From Bradyrhizobium diazoefficiens USDA 110 (GTDB taxonomy: Bacteria > Pseudomonadota > Alphaproteobacteria > Rhizobiales > Xanthobacteraceae): DNA of 64,000 nucleotides. A program made the translations under genes and the position numbers. Each line of letters starts with the position of its first letter. Positions within the stretch are counted from its first letter, which is position 1. The stretch is taken from contig NC_004463.1 in NCBI RefSeq assembly GCF_000011365.1, positions 6,186,001 through 6,250,000 on the forward strand. Reading direction: 5' to 3'. This document shows, in pieces, positions 18,183 to 26,612 of the stretch. The notes beneath the pieces were generated by a model. The model was not told where the DNA came from. It made no database searches and was given only the letters and a program-made list of their open reading frames with translations.

Positions 18183-19019
18183 ATGCGAGATCCTTCCGTG
18201 GCCAAAACAAAAACCGTGTCCAAAAAATCCGGCAATATCTTCATCGGCGTCGGCGGCTGGACATTCGAGCCATGGCGCGGCGTGTTCTATCCGGAGAAGC
18301 TGACGCAGGCGAAGGAGCTGTCCTACGCGGCCTCGAAGCTGACCTCGATCGAGATCAACGGCACCTATTACGGCTCGCAGAAGCCGGAGAGCTTTCGCAA
18401 ATGGGCCAGCGAAGTGCCTGAAGGTTTCGTGTTCTCGGTGAAGGGGCCGCGCTTCGCCACCAATCGCCGCGTGCTGGCCGAAGCCGGCGATTCCATCAAG
18501 CGCTTCTATGATTCCGGCGTGCTGGAACTCGGCGACCATCTCGGGCCGGTGCTGTGGCAGTTCGCGCCGACCAAGAAGTTCGACGGCGCCGATTTCGGCA
18601 AGTTCCTGGAGCTGCTGCCGCGCAAGCTCGACGGGCGCGCGCTGCGCCACGTGGTCGAGGTCCGCCACGACAGTTTCTGCACGCCCGACTTCGTCGCGCT
18701 GATCCGCGAATTCGAGACGCCGGTGGTGTTCGCCGAGCACGGCAAATATCCCGCCATCGCCGACGTTGCCGGCGATTTCGTCTACGCGCGGCTGCAGAAG
18801 GGCAATGACGAGATCAAGACCTGCTATCCGCCGAAGCAGCTCGATGCCTGGGCCCAGCGCTTCAAGGACTGGGCCGAAGGAAGCGAACCGGACGATCTGC
18901 CGAAGGTCGACAAGGCAAAGCCGAAGAAGGAGCCGCGCGACGTGTTCGCCTACGTCATCCACGAAGGCAAGGTGCGCGCACCGCACGGCGCCATGGAACT
19001 GATCGCGCGAGTGAGTTGA
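18183..19019 (+). CDS. DUF72 family protein
   Basis: The 278-residue DUF72 (YecE-like) TIM-barrel protein begins its domain with IFIGVGGWTFEPWRGVFYP. SIEINGTYYGSQKPESF and HVVEVRHDSF are typical family segments. The biochemical role of DUF72 is not established. It is followed after 9 bases by a DUF488 gene, a pairing that suggests a shared function. GTG 18198 is an alternative start. Confidence 0.9.
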   Translation: MRDPSVAKTKTVSKKSGNIFIGVGGWTFEPWRGVFYPEKLTQAKELSYAASKLTSIEINGTYYGSQKPESFRKWASEVPEGFVFSVKGPRFATNRRVLAEAGDSIKRFYDSGVLELGDHLGPVLWQFAPTKKFDGADFGKFLELLPRKLDGRALRHVVEVRHDSFCTPDFVALIREFETPVVFAEHGKYPAIADVAGDFVYARLQKGNDEIKTCYPPKQLDAWAQRFKDWAEGSEPDDLPKVDKAKPKKEPRDVFAYVIHEGKVRAPHGAMELIARVS

Positions 19020-19028
19020 GGATGGTTC

Positions 19029-19490
19029 ATGGCAAAGGCGAAGAAGCTCTTCACCATCGGTTATGAGCAGACGCCGCCCAAGGCCGTGCTCGACGAGCTG
19101 GAGCAGGCCGGCGTCAAGCTGGTCGTTGACGTGCGCGCGGTGACCTCGTCGCGCCGGCCGGGGTTTTCCAAGAAGCAGCTGTCGGCAGACCTCGACGAAC
19201 GCGGCATCGCCTATGTCCATCTCGCCGCGCTCGGCACGCCCAAGGAGGGACGCCTTGCCGCGCGCAGCGGGCAGTACGACGTGCTGGAAAAGATCTACTC
19301 GAAGCACCTGAAGACGCCGCAGGCCAGGGAAGAGATGGACGAGCTCTCGGCGCTGGTGAAGAAGGCGGGGCCCGTGTGCCTGCTCTGCTACGAGCGCGAC
19401 CACACCCACTGCCACCGCCAGATGATCGCGGAGGTGATCGAGGAGCGGGATGGTGTGACGGTGAGGAATTTGGCGGGGCGGCAGGTTTAG
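19029..19490 (+). CDS. DUF488 family protein
   Basis: The 153-residue protein has the DUF488 beginning LFTIGYEQTPP, then VVDVRAVTSSRRPGF and the conserved C-terminal LLCYERDHTHCHR, whose Cys and His residues look like an active or metal site. Function is unknown. It is co-transcribed with the DUF72 gene. The repeat 19498-19600 starts 8 bases after its stop codon. Confidence 0.9.
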   Translation: MAKAKKLFTIGYEQTPPKAVLDELEQAGVKLVVDVRAVTSSRRPGFSKKQLSADLDERGIAYVHLAALGTPKEGRLAARSGQYDVLEKIYSKHLKTPQAREEMDELSALVKKAGPVCLLCYERDHTHCHRQMIAEVIEERDGVTVRNLAGRQV

Positions 19491-19497
19491 CTGCGCT

Positions 19498-19600
19498 GTC
19501 ATTCCGGGGCGCGACAAAGTCGCGAGCCCGGAATCCATCGGGCCGCAGAGCTAGTGGAGGAATGGATTCCGGGTTCGCGCTGCGCGCGCCCCGGAATGAC
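19498..19600. repeat. GTCATTCC-family paired palindrome, long form
   Basis: The left hairpin (19498-19538) and right hairpin (19562-19600) are inverted relative to each other, with a 23-base centre containing GGGCCGCAGAG. Each arm folds on itself through ATTCCGGG/CCCGGAAT. The centre is found reverse-complemented in the copy at 37221-37325. It fills the gap between the convergent DUF488 and PhzF genes, 12 bases from the latter. Confidence 0.95.
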
Positions 19601-19612
19601 GGGTTGATGGAC

Positions 19613-20527
19613 CTACCCCTCCCCCTCCAGCCTAAACGTCCCCTCCATCATCTGCACGCAGCTGCCGCCGACGTGGGCGGAGACGATCTTGCCATCCTGC
19701 TTGCGCACGCGCGTCAGGAGCAGGCTCGGACGGCCCATGTCGAAACCCTGGCCGATGGTGAGCTTCAACTCGCCATCGCGCGCGGGATCGAGATCGGCGA
19801 ACAGCGCGGCGGCGGCGACCGTGGCGCTGCCGGTGGCGGGGTCCTCGATCAGGCCGCTGGCGCCGGGGAAGAACATCCGCGCCTGCCGCTCGCATGGCGC
19901 TTCCGCCGCCGGCACGTCGCGCGTGTAGAAATAGACCGAGAAGGCGCCATCGCGCGGCAACATCCGGCTGAACGCCGCAGCATCAGGCTTGGCCCGCCGC
20001 ACGGCCTCACGCGACCCCACTTCCGCCACCACGAAGGGCGTTCCAACGCCGACGACCTGCGGGGCATGGCGATCGATCTTGATATCCTCCGCGGTCAGGG
20101 AGATGCAGGCCGCGACCTCTTCGGCGGAACATGTCGCGAGGCGGGCCAGCGGCTGCGGCGCGGTCAGCTCGGTGCTGACCACCCTGCCCTGCTCCCGTAC
20201 GATCTCGACCGGCACGAGCCCCGCCTTCTCCTCGAACAGCAGGCGCGGCTTGGGCTCCCTTGCGATCGTCGCCAGCACGAAGGCGGTGCCGACATTGGGG
20301 TGACCGGCAAAGGGCAGCTCCCGCACCGGCGTGAAGATGCGCACCTCCGCATCGTTCGCCTTGTCGCGCGGCGGCAGCACGAAGGTCGTCTCGGAATAGT
20401 TGAACTCGGTCGCGATCGCCTGCATCTGCGTCGTCGACAAGCCGCCGGCATCGAGCACCACGGCGAGCTGGTTGCCGCCGAAGGCGCGGTCGGTGAACAC
20501 GTCGACGGTGATGTAGCGGCGCTGCAT
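19613..20527 (-). CDS. PhzF family phenazine-biosynthesis-like isomerase
   Basis: The 304-residue protein shows the PhzF fold signature: YITVDVFTDRAFGGNQLAVV at the start, SETTFVLPP with the catalytic Glu (about residue 45), FTPVRELPFAGHPNVGTA and a second half with DPATGSAT. Members isomerise or epimerise small acids; phenazine synthesis is not implied since no other phz gene is present. I prefer ATG 20527, which has AGGAAA upstream, over ATG 20542. Confidence 0.92.
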   Translation of the reverse strand: MQRRYITVDVFTDRAFGGNQLAVVLDAGGLSTTQMQAIATEFNYSETTFVLPPRDKANDAEVRIFTPVRELPFAGHPNVGTAFVLATIAREPKPRLLFEEKAGLVPVEIVREQGRVVSTELTAPQPLARLATCSAEEVAACISLTAEDIKIDRHAPQVVGVGTPFVVAEVGSREAVRRAKPDAAAFSRMLPRDGAFSVYFYTRDVPAAEAPCERQARMFFPGASGLIEDPATGSATVAAAALFADLDPARDGELKLTIGQGFDMGRPSLLLTRVRKQDGKIVSAHVGGSCVQMMEGTFRLEGEG

Positions 20528-20651
20528 CTTTGCTTTCCTCATGCAAATCGCAGCCGCGGGTCGGCTGCATCGTGCAGCAGTCTACAAGCCGGCGACATCG
20601 TCCGTCATGCCCCAAAATTCGGAGCAATCGGAGCAATCGCGACCGGACGTG

Positions 20652-21545
20652 TCAGAAGCGGAAGAGCTGATACGGCGATGCCAGCACTTGCGCACGCTCG
20701 CTCTGATCAGTGATCAGCGTATCGAGAAACTGCCGGTTCTTTTCGTAAGCCTGCGACGCCTCGAACTGCGTGTGCGGCCAGTCGCGGCCCCACAACAGGC
20801 GATCGAGGCCGTAAGCTTTGCGCAGCAGCGGATAGGCTTGCTTCGCAAAGCTCTCGCCGGCCGCGCCATTGCGATACGGCGCCGAGATCTTGACCCAGAC
20901 GTTTCGCGTTGCGCCGAGCTTCAGCACGGACTGGAAGCCGGGATCGTCGACACCGAGCTTTGGATCGGGCAGCGCGTAGTGATCGAGCACGACTGCAACG
21001 CCGAGGTCCAGAAGCTGCGGCGCAAGCGCGGCGAGATCGGCCGCGTTGCGCTGGATTTCGACCTGCCAGCCCATCACTTTCACGCTCGCGAGCAACGTCT
21101 TCCATTCGCCGGCAGCGAGATCGGGCAAGGGCTGGCCGACGAGATTGAGGCGAATGCCGACGATGCCGGCGCGATCGAGCATGCGCAGCTCGTCCGCGCT
21201 AACAGCGGGATCGACGACGGCGATGCCGCGCAGGCGGCCGCCCGCCTCTTTCAGGCATGCAACCAGATAGGAATTGTCGGTGCCGAGAAAGCTCGGCTGC
21301 ACCAGCACGCCATTGGACATGCCGTTGCGGTCGAGCTGCTCCAGATAGAGCGACAGCGGCGCGTCGTAGTCCGGCGCATAGCGCCGGCCCGGCGCCAGCT
21401 TGAGGCCGCGGTGAAAGACATGGGCGTGGGTATCGATCGTCGGCAAGGCCGCCTCACTGCTGGCTGTGGTCGCGGCCAGCGTCACGAGCGATGCGAGGCC
21501 CGCGCCAAACTGGCGGCGCGTCAGGCCGCGCTGGGACAATGTCAT
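20652..21545 (-). CDS. Tat-exported amidohydrolase family protein
   Basis: The 297-residue protein starts with a twin-arginine signal (LTRRQFGAGLASLVTLAATT), then an amidohydrolase-2 barrel. TIDTHAHVFH gives the metal-binding His-x-His, VVLDHYALPDP and LLWGRDWPHTQF the later active-site residues. It resembles 2-pyrone-4,6-dicarboxylate lactonase-type enzymes; the substrate is unknown. It is downstream of an MFS transporter and a GntR regulator in one direction, suggesting uptake and hydrolysis of an aromatic-derived acid (inference). ATG 21545 follows AGGAGCC. Confidence 0.88.
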   Translation of the reverse strand: MTLSQRGLTRRQFGAGLASLVTLAATTASSEAALPTIDTHAHVFHRGLKLAPGRRYAPDYDAPLSLYLEQLDRNGMSNGVLVQPSFLGTDNSYLVACLKEAGGRLRGIAVVDPAVSADELRMLDRAGIVGIRLNLVGQPLPDLAAGEWKTLLASVKVMGWQVEIQRNAADLAALAPQLLDLGVAVVLDHYALPDPKLGVDDPGFQSVLKLGATRNVWVKISAPYRNGAAGESFAKQAYPLLRKAYGLDRLLWGRDWPHTQFEASQAYEKNRQFLDTLITDQSERAQVLASPYQLFRF

Positions 21546-21567
21546 GGTGGCTCCTCCCCATCCCGCG

Positions 21568-22809
21568 TCAGGCGCGCGTTGCGGCGGCTTGTTCAAAGAC
21601 CTTGCCGCGGGTTTCGGGCAGCAGCAGCACCGCGATCAGCACCAGCGAATAGGCGAAGGCCGCATCGATGCCGATCGCAGGTCCAAGCCCGATATGATCG
21701 CTGAGGAAGCCGACCAGGAACGGGAACGCGGCGGAGACGATGCGGCCGAAATTGTAGCAGAAGCCGACGCCGGTGCCGCGCACGCCGGCCGGATAGAGTT
21801 CGCTGAACAGCGCCGCCATGCTGGCTGGGATGCCGGCGGAGAAGAAGCCGAGCGGGAAGCCGAGCACCAGCATCTCGCCATCGGTCAGCGGCGCGAAGAT
21901 GTAGATCAGCACGGTGATGATGCAGGCGCAGGCGAAGAACGCGACGTTGACCCGGCGACCGATGCGGTCGCTGATGATGCCGCTCGCCAGGCAGCCGCAG
22001 AAGAAGGCGACGATGATCACGGCGAGATAGCCGCTCGAGCCCAGCACCGACAGATGCCGCACTTCGCGCAAGTAAGTCGGCAGGAAGGTGGTGAGCGCCG
22101 CGTAGCCGCCATGGGCGCCGATGCCGAACAGGCCGCCGATCAGCGTCGCGCGCAACACGTCGCGATGGAAGATGCCCGAGAGCGTCGCGAGGAACGGCGT
22201 CTTTTCGCTGGCGATGGCGCGCGGCGGCTCCTTCAATCCGCGGCGGATGAAGATGATGAGCAGCGCCGGCAACAGCCCGAGCGCGAACAGCAGCCGCCAG
22301 GCGATCTCAGTGGGCGCATAGGTGAAGACCAGCGCCGACAGCAGCACGGCTGCGCCCCAGCCCACGGCCCAGGCGCTCTGCACCGAGCCGAGCGCCTTGC
22401 CGCGATGCTCGGGGCGGATGATCTCGGCCATCAGCACCGCGCCGCAGGCCCATTCGGCGCCGAAGCCGAGGCCCTGGACCGCTTTCAGGATCAGGAGCTG
22501 GGTGTAGGTCATCGCGAATGCGCAGGCGAAGGTCGCGAGTGCGAAGGTCGCAACCGTGATCTGAAGCGCCTTGACGCGGCCGAAGCGGTCGCCGAGCGCA
22601 CCGCCGAGCCAGCCGCCGAACGCGCCGAAGAACAGCGTGACCGAGCCGAGCAGGCCGGCATCGGCCTTGCTGATGCCGAACGCCGCGATCAGCGCGGGGA
22701 TGGCAAGGCCGAACATCTGGACGTCGAGCGCATCCAGCGCCCAGCCGCCAAAGCTTGCCCAGAACGTGCGCCGCTCCAGCGGCGAGCTTTCGCTGTACCA
22801 GTTCGACAT
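21568..22809 (-). CDS. MFS transporter, aromatic acid/sialate symporter type
   Basis: The 413-residue, twelve-helix major facilitator protein has the loop 2-3 motif GGALGDRFGRVKAL and the loop 8-9 equivalent ISDRIGRRV. GWALDALDVQMFGLAIPAL in helix 1 is typical of the metabolite:H+ symporter group that includes aromatic acid carriers. It lies between the GntR regulator and the exported amidohydrolase, so it probably imports that enzyme's product or substrate. Confidence 0.9.
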   Translation of the reverse strand: MSNWYSESSPLERRTFWASFGGWALDALDVQMFGLAIPALIAAFGISKADAGLLGSVTLFFGAFGGWLGGALGDRFGRVKALQITVATFALATFACAFAMTYTQLLILKAVQGLGFGAEWACGAVLMAEIIRPEHRGKALGSVQSAWAVGWGAAVLLSALVFTYAPTEIAWRLLFALGLLPALLIIFIRRGLKEPPRAIASEKTPFLATLSGIFHRDVLRATLIGGLFGIGAHGGYAALTTFLPTYLREVRHLSVLGSSGYLAVIIVAFFCGCLASGIISDRIGRRVNVAFFACACIITVLIYIFAPLTDGEMLVLGFPLGFFSAGIPASMAALFSELYPAGVRGTGVGFCYNFGRIVSAAFPFLVGFLSDHIGLGPAIGIDAAFAYSLVLIAVLLLPETRGKVFEQAAATRA

Positions 22810-22859
22810 TTTTCCTACCCCTGTACTCGTTTATTGCTTGGTGTCGTTGAAGAGCCGCT

Positions 22860-23591
22860 TCACCTGATCTCGGCGTGGTAGCGGAAGCGGTTGGCCGGCC
22901 CGCGCGAACGGCGCCATTCGATCGGCCGCCGTTCGAGGTCGAGCGCGAGACGCTCGATGACAATCAGAGGCGCATGCGCCTCGAGCCGCAGCAGGCGTGC
23001 CTGCATCTCGTTGGCGGTCTCGACCGTCAGGATTTCCTCGGCGGAGACCACGACCTCGCCGCAGCGCTCCTCGTAGAGCGGATACAGGAGGTCGCCGAAC
23101 TCGGCTGTGTCGATGTCGAGGATCGGCGCAAAGCGCGATTGCTGCAGCCAGATCTCTTCGGCGAGCAGCGGGACGTCGTCAATCAGGCGCAGGCGCGACA
23201 GGCTGATCACGGGCTCGCCGACCGGGATGCGGAGTGCGGATGCGACCGCCGATGTCGCCGGCACGCTCTTGCGCCTGATGATGCGGCTCTTCGGCACGCG
23301 CCGCTCGCCGCTCTCCGACTGGAAGCGAAAGAAGCGGAACAGCGAGGAGTTGAAGCGCGCGCGGCGCACGAAGGTGCCGCGGCCCTGCTGGCGCTCCAGC
23401 ACGGCATCCGCGACGAGCTGGTCGATCGCCTTGCGCACGGTGCCGATGGCAACGCCGTAATGCGCAGCCAACTCGGCTTCCGACGGGATCGGCTCGCCCG
23501 GCCGCCATTCATTGCGGTTGATCCGCGCGGCGAGGTCGTCGCGCAGGCGCTGGTAGCGTGGCAGGCGGTCGTCGAGCGGCGCTGAATTCAT
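22860..23591 (-). CDS. GntR/HutC family regulator with UTRA domain
   Basis: The 243-residue regulator has an N-terminal winged helix (LPRYQRLRDDLAARI, AELAAHYGVAIGTVRKAIDQL, QQGRGTFV, residues 10-75) and a C-terminal UTRA ligand-binding domain. It heads the MFS-amidohydrolase unit. An 18-base inverted repeat (TAGTCAT-N4-ATGACTA) ends one base before ATG 23591, so it likely represses itself. No Shine-Dalgarno is visible at this ATG; a TTG 12 codons upstream would put the operator inside the gene and is less likely. Confidence 0.9.
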   Translation of the reverse strand: MNSAPLDDRLPRYQRLRDDLAARINRNEWRPGEPIPSEAELAAHYGVAIGTVRKAIDQLVADAVLERQQGRGTFVRRARFNSSLFRFFRFQSESGERRVPKSRIIRRKSVPATSAVASALRIPVGEPVISLSRLRLIDDVPLLAEEIWLQQSRFAPILDIDTAEFGDLLYPLYEERCGEVVVSAEEILTVETANEMQARLLRLEAHAPLIVIERLALDLERRPIEWRRSRGPANRFRYHAEIR

Positions 23592-23592
23592 A

Positions 23593-23610
23593 TAGTCATA
23601 TAGATGACTA
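23593..23610. promoter_or_regulatory. Probable GntR autoregulatory operator
   Basis: TAGTCAT (23593-23599) and ATGACTA (23604-23610) are a perfect inverted repeat around a 4-base spacer, immediately upstream of the GntR start codon. Confidence 0.7.
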
Positions 23611-23671
23611 GATGATGCGGGAGTCAAGCGCTACGAAAATACCGCCGGCGGGAGGGCCGCCATGGATGACG

Positions 23672-23708
23672 CGAAGCCGGGCTGGCGGACTCCACCAGCC
23701 CGGCTTCG
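23672..23708 (-). terminator. Strong hairpin after the small secreted protein gene
   Basis: CGAAGCCGGGCTGG and CCAGCCCGGCTTCG form 14 perfect pairs with a 9-base loop, 13 bases past the stop of the gene at 23722. There is no T-tract, so it may also be a processing or stability element. Confidence 0.6.
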
Positions 23709-23721
23709 TCTGCTGTGATCG

Positions 23722-23925
23722 TCAGTTCATCGTCGTCGTATTGGGCAGGCAAGGCGGTTGCTTGTAGGGCGCAGAGGCATAGGCGCCCACCGCCGGAGCC
23801 CTGACGCAGTCCGTCGTCACGTGGGTTGCGGCGCGCAGAGGAGCGGCGTCGCGGGCGGCAGCGGCCTGGGTTTGGTAGACGGCGGCGGCGATCAGGACGG
23901 CCGCAACAACGGACAATCTGGTCAT
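23722..23925 (-). CDS. Small secreted protein, unknown function
   Basis: The 67-residue protein is a signal peptide (MTRLSVVAAVLIAAAVYQTQAAA) plus a short mature part with two cysteines (TTDCVRAP, QPPCLPN) that may pair. GGAG precedes ATG 23925. No family is recognised. A 14-pair hairpin follows the stop. Confidence 0.7.
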   Translation of the reverse strand: MTRLSVVAAVLIAAAVYQTQAAAARDAAPLRAATHVTTDCVRAPAVGAYASAPYKQPPCLPNTTTMN

Positions 23926-24034
23926 TGGTTTTCTCCGCATGACAAACGGAAACCGATGTTTCGGCTTCCAGAGTGCAGGAACGGAGAACGCGGCGCGATA
24001 TTTCATCACGCGCCTTCAACGAAACGCGAGCGGT

Positions 24035-25342
24035 CTACCCGAGCTGAAACACCGCCACCTTCTGCTCGTAGCCGCGCACCTCGACTTCGCCGAGCGCGAC
24101 AGCATCCTCGCCGTCATCGCCGAGCGCCTCGCGCACGGACGCCGAGATCAGCAGCTGCGAGCCGAACTCCTTGTTCAGCGCCTCCAGCCGCGAGGCAAAG
24201 TTCACGGTGTCGCCGATCACCGTGTACTCCTTGCGCCGGGGCGAACCGATATTGCCGGCGACGACCTCGCCGAAATGGATGCCGATGCCGATCCGCAGCG
24301 GCCAGCTCGTCTCCGCATTGATGCGGTCCATCGCGGCCAGCATCTCGCGGCCCGCGGCGACCGCGCGGTGCGCGGCGTCGGAGGCCTCCAGCGGCGCGCC
24401 GAACAGCGCGAGGAAGCCGTCGCCGAGAAACTTGTTCACGATGCCGCCCTGGCGGTCGAGGATGTCGACCAGCACCGCGAAGGCGCCATCGAGCCGGTCG
24501 ACCACCTCCTGCGGGGTGCGCGACTGCGCCCCGGCGGTGAAGCCGCGGAAATCGACGAACATCACCGCGACGCGGCGGAGGTCGCCGGCCGCGCTCGTCC
24601 CCTCCGCCATCAGCCGCTCCACCACCTGCGGCGAGACGTGCTGGCCGAACAGATTGGTGACCCGGTCGCGCGCGGTGGCAGCCGCAATGCTCGCGGCGAA
24701 TTGCCGCCGCAGCTGCGCACCGACGGAGCCGGCGAGCACGCCGCAGACAAGAATGACCGTGCTGCGCACGGCGTGGAAGTAGATCAGGGGTTCACCGGCC
24801 TCGCTCGCCGAGTTGTAATATAGCGCGACGGCCAGGAGTTCGGCTGCGGCCACAAATCCCGTGAAGGTTGACAGCCAGAAGTCGAGCCGCAGCGTCGAAA
24901 GAATGATGAAGATGAAATAGACCAGCGGCAGCACGAAACCGAGCGCCTGGCTCGCACCCATGCTGCGGATCTGCAGGATCAGGATGATCGTCGGCAGCGA
25001 CGTTTCGATAAAGGCGCCGACGTAGCGCCTGATCACCGGCAGGTCGCGATCGAGCTTGAGGTTTCGCCTGATCTGGCTGTGGATCCAGACTTCGAAGAGG
25101 ATGAAACCTCCCAAGAGGATGTATTCGCGGACGAGGCCCTCCGTCCCGCGCCAGACCCGGTTCACCAGAGCGGGGTCGATCAGGAAGGTTGAGGTGAGGA
25201 ACAAGATCATGACGCAGCCGGTGATGATCAGTGTCCGCACCCGCAACAGCTCGGTGCGCAGCACTTCCCGCGTCAGCTCGCGCTCGAAGTCCTCCGACAA
25301 GGCGGCGTGTTGCCGCGCTTTCCTGCTCGCAAACTTGACCAT
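24035..25342 (-). CDS. Membrane class III adenylate cyclase
   Basis: The 435-residue protein has about six membrane helices (residues 35-225), a linker typical of these cyclases (RVTNLFGQHVSPQVVERL) and a class III cyclase domain: VAVMFVDFRGFTAGAQSR with the metal Asp, FLGDGFLALFGAP, YTVIGDTVNFASRLE. It should produce cAMP; the sensed signal is unknown. It is the second membrane cyclase in the window but lacks CHASE2. It is separated from the exporter genes by a repeat copy at 25354-25429. Confidence 0.92.
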   Translation of the reverse strand: MVKFASRKARQHAALSEDFERELTREVLRTELLRVRTLIITGCVMILFLTSTFLIDPALVNRVWRGTEGLVREYILLGGFILFEVWIHSQIRRNLKLDRDLPVIRRYVGAFIETSLPTIILILQIRSMGASQALGFVLPLVYFIFIILSTLRLDFWLSTFTGFVAAAELLAVALYYNSASEAGEPLIYFHAVRSTVILVCGVLAGSVGAQLRRQFAASIAAATARDRVTNLFGQHVSPQVVERLMAEGTSAAGDLRRVAVMFVDFRGFTAGAQSRTPQEVVDRLDGAFAVLVDILDRQGGIVNKFLGDGFLALFGAPLEASDAAHRAVAAGREMLAAMDRINAETSWPLRIGIGIHFGEVVAGNIGSPRRKEYTVIGDTVNFASRLEALNKEFGSQLLISASVREALGDDGEDAVALGEVEVRGYEQKVAVFQLG

Positions 25343-25353
25343 TCCATCCCCCA

Positions 25354-25429
25354 GTCATTCCGGGGCACGCTAGCGTAAACCCGGAATCTCGAGATTCCGG
25401 GTTCGCACTAGCGTAGGCCCCGGAATGAC
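25354..25429. repeat. GTCATTCC-family paired palindrome, short form
   Basis: The two inverted hairpins meet at a central CTCGAG, so the whole 76 bases is nearly one palindrome. Tips are ACGCTAGCGT and CACTAGCGTA. It lies between the cyclase start (12 bases away) and the ABC permease stop (20 bases away). Confidence 0.95.
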
Positions 25430-25448
25430 TCTCAAGGACTAGTTTGCC

Positions 25449-26612
25449 TCAATCTAGCGTACGGCGGAAGCGCGTCACGGCGATGGTCATGGCGATCAGC
25501 ATCAGGGCCGCCAGCGCCAGCGCGTCGAACTGCAGATTCTGCATGCTCGCCCCCTTCAGCATGATGGCGCGGACGATGCGCAAATAATGGGTCAGCGGCA
25601 AGGCCTCGCCGACATATTGCGCCCAGGCCGGCATGCCGGCGAACGGGAACATGAAGCCGGACAGCAGAATGCTCGGCAGGAAGAACATCATCGACATCTG
25701 CATGGCCTGGAGCTGGTTCTGCACGACGGTCGAGATCGTGTAGCCGATCGACAGGTTGGTGGTGATGAACAGCGTCGAGAGCAGCGCGAGCAGGAACAGA
25801 TTGCCAAGCACGGGCACGCCGAACAGGCCGACGCCGATGCTGATGATCAGGAAGGCCTGGACGAAGCCGACCAGTACGTAAGGGATGATCTTGCCGAACA
25901 TCACCTCGACCGGCTTGATCGGCATCGACAGCAGACTCTCCATGGTGCCGCGCTCGACCTCGCGCGTGACCGAGAGCGCGGTGAAGATCAGCATGGTCAT
26001 GGTGAGGATGGTGCCGACGAGACCCGGCACGATGTTGAGGCTCGACGCTGCGGCCGGATTGTAGCGCGCATGCGCCCGGATCTCGAACGGCATCTCCGGG
26101 GGATTGCCGATATAGAGATCGTGCTTGAGCGCGGTCTGCACGACCATGCCGAGCGAGCCGATCGCCGAGCTCGCCGCGACCGGATCGGTGGCGTCGGCCG
26201 CGACCAGCAGCGCCGGCTTGTCGCCGCGCCGCACCGCCCGTTCGAATCCGCGCGGGATCTCGACGCCGAACAGGACCTTGCCGGATTTCAGCAGATTGTC
26301 GAAATCGTCGACGTCGTGCACCTCGTAGATGAAACGGAAATAGGCGGTGTTCTCCAGCGCCTTCAGGATCGAGCGGGTGAGATCGGAGTCCTCCTGGAGC
26401 AGCACGGCGCTCGGCAGATGGTGCGGCGTGGTGTTGATGGCATAGCCGAACAGCATGAGCTGCATCACCGGCAGCATCACGATCATCGCGAACGAGACGC
26501 GATCGCGCCTCAGCTGGATGAACTCCTTGATCAGCATCGCATAGGAGCGTCGCAGGAAGCCGAAGCGCTCGCGGATTTCGCGTGCGGGAGCCGGATGATC
26601 GACGGTGCTCAT
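25449..26612 (-). CDS. ABC-2 type exporter permease
   Basis: The 387-residue permease has an N-terminal helix, a large extracytoplasmic domain and five C-terminal helices, as in YbhS/YbhR-like ABC-2 exporters (FAMIVMLPVMQLMLFGYAI, then VTREVERGTMESLLSMP). It is the last gene of the TetR-HlyD-ATPase-permease operon and overlaps the ATPase gene by four bases. It probably exports a toxic or lipophilic compound. ATG 26612 is chosen for this overlap. Confidence 0.9.
   Translation of the reverse strand: MSTVDHPAPAREIRERFGFLRRSYAMLIKEFIQLRRDRVSFAMIVMLPVMQLMLFGYAINTTPHHLPSAVLLQEDSDLTRSILKALENTAYFRFIYEVHDVDDFDNLLKSGKVLFGVEIPRGFERAVRRGDKPALLVAADATDPVAASSAIGSLGMVVQTALKHDLYIGNPPEMPFEIRAHARYNPAAASSLNIVPGLVGTILTMTMLIFTALSVTREVERGTMESLLSMPIKPVEVMFGKIIPYVLVGFVQAFLIISIGVGLFGVPVLGNLFLLALLSTLFITTNLSIGYTISTVVQNQLQAMQMSMMFFLPSILLSGFMFPFAGMPAWAQYVGEALPLTHYLRIVRAIMLKGASMQNLQFDALALAALMLIAMTIAVTRFRRTLD

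Noticed and set aside
19613..20527. Phenazine synthesis
   Set aside because: PhzF homologs are widespread without phenazines, and no other phz gene is nearby.
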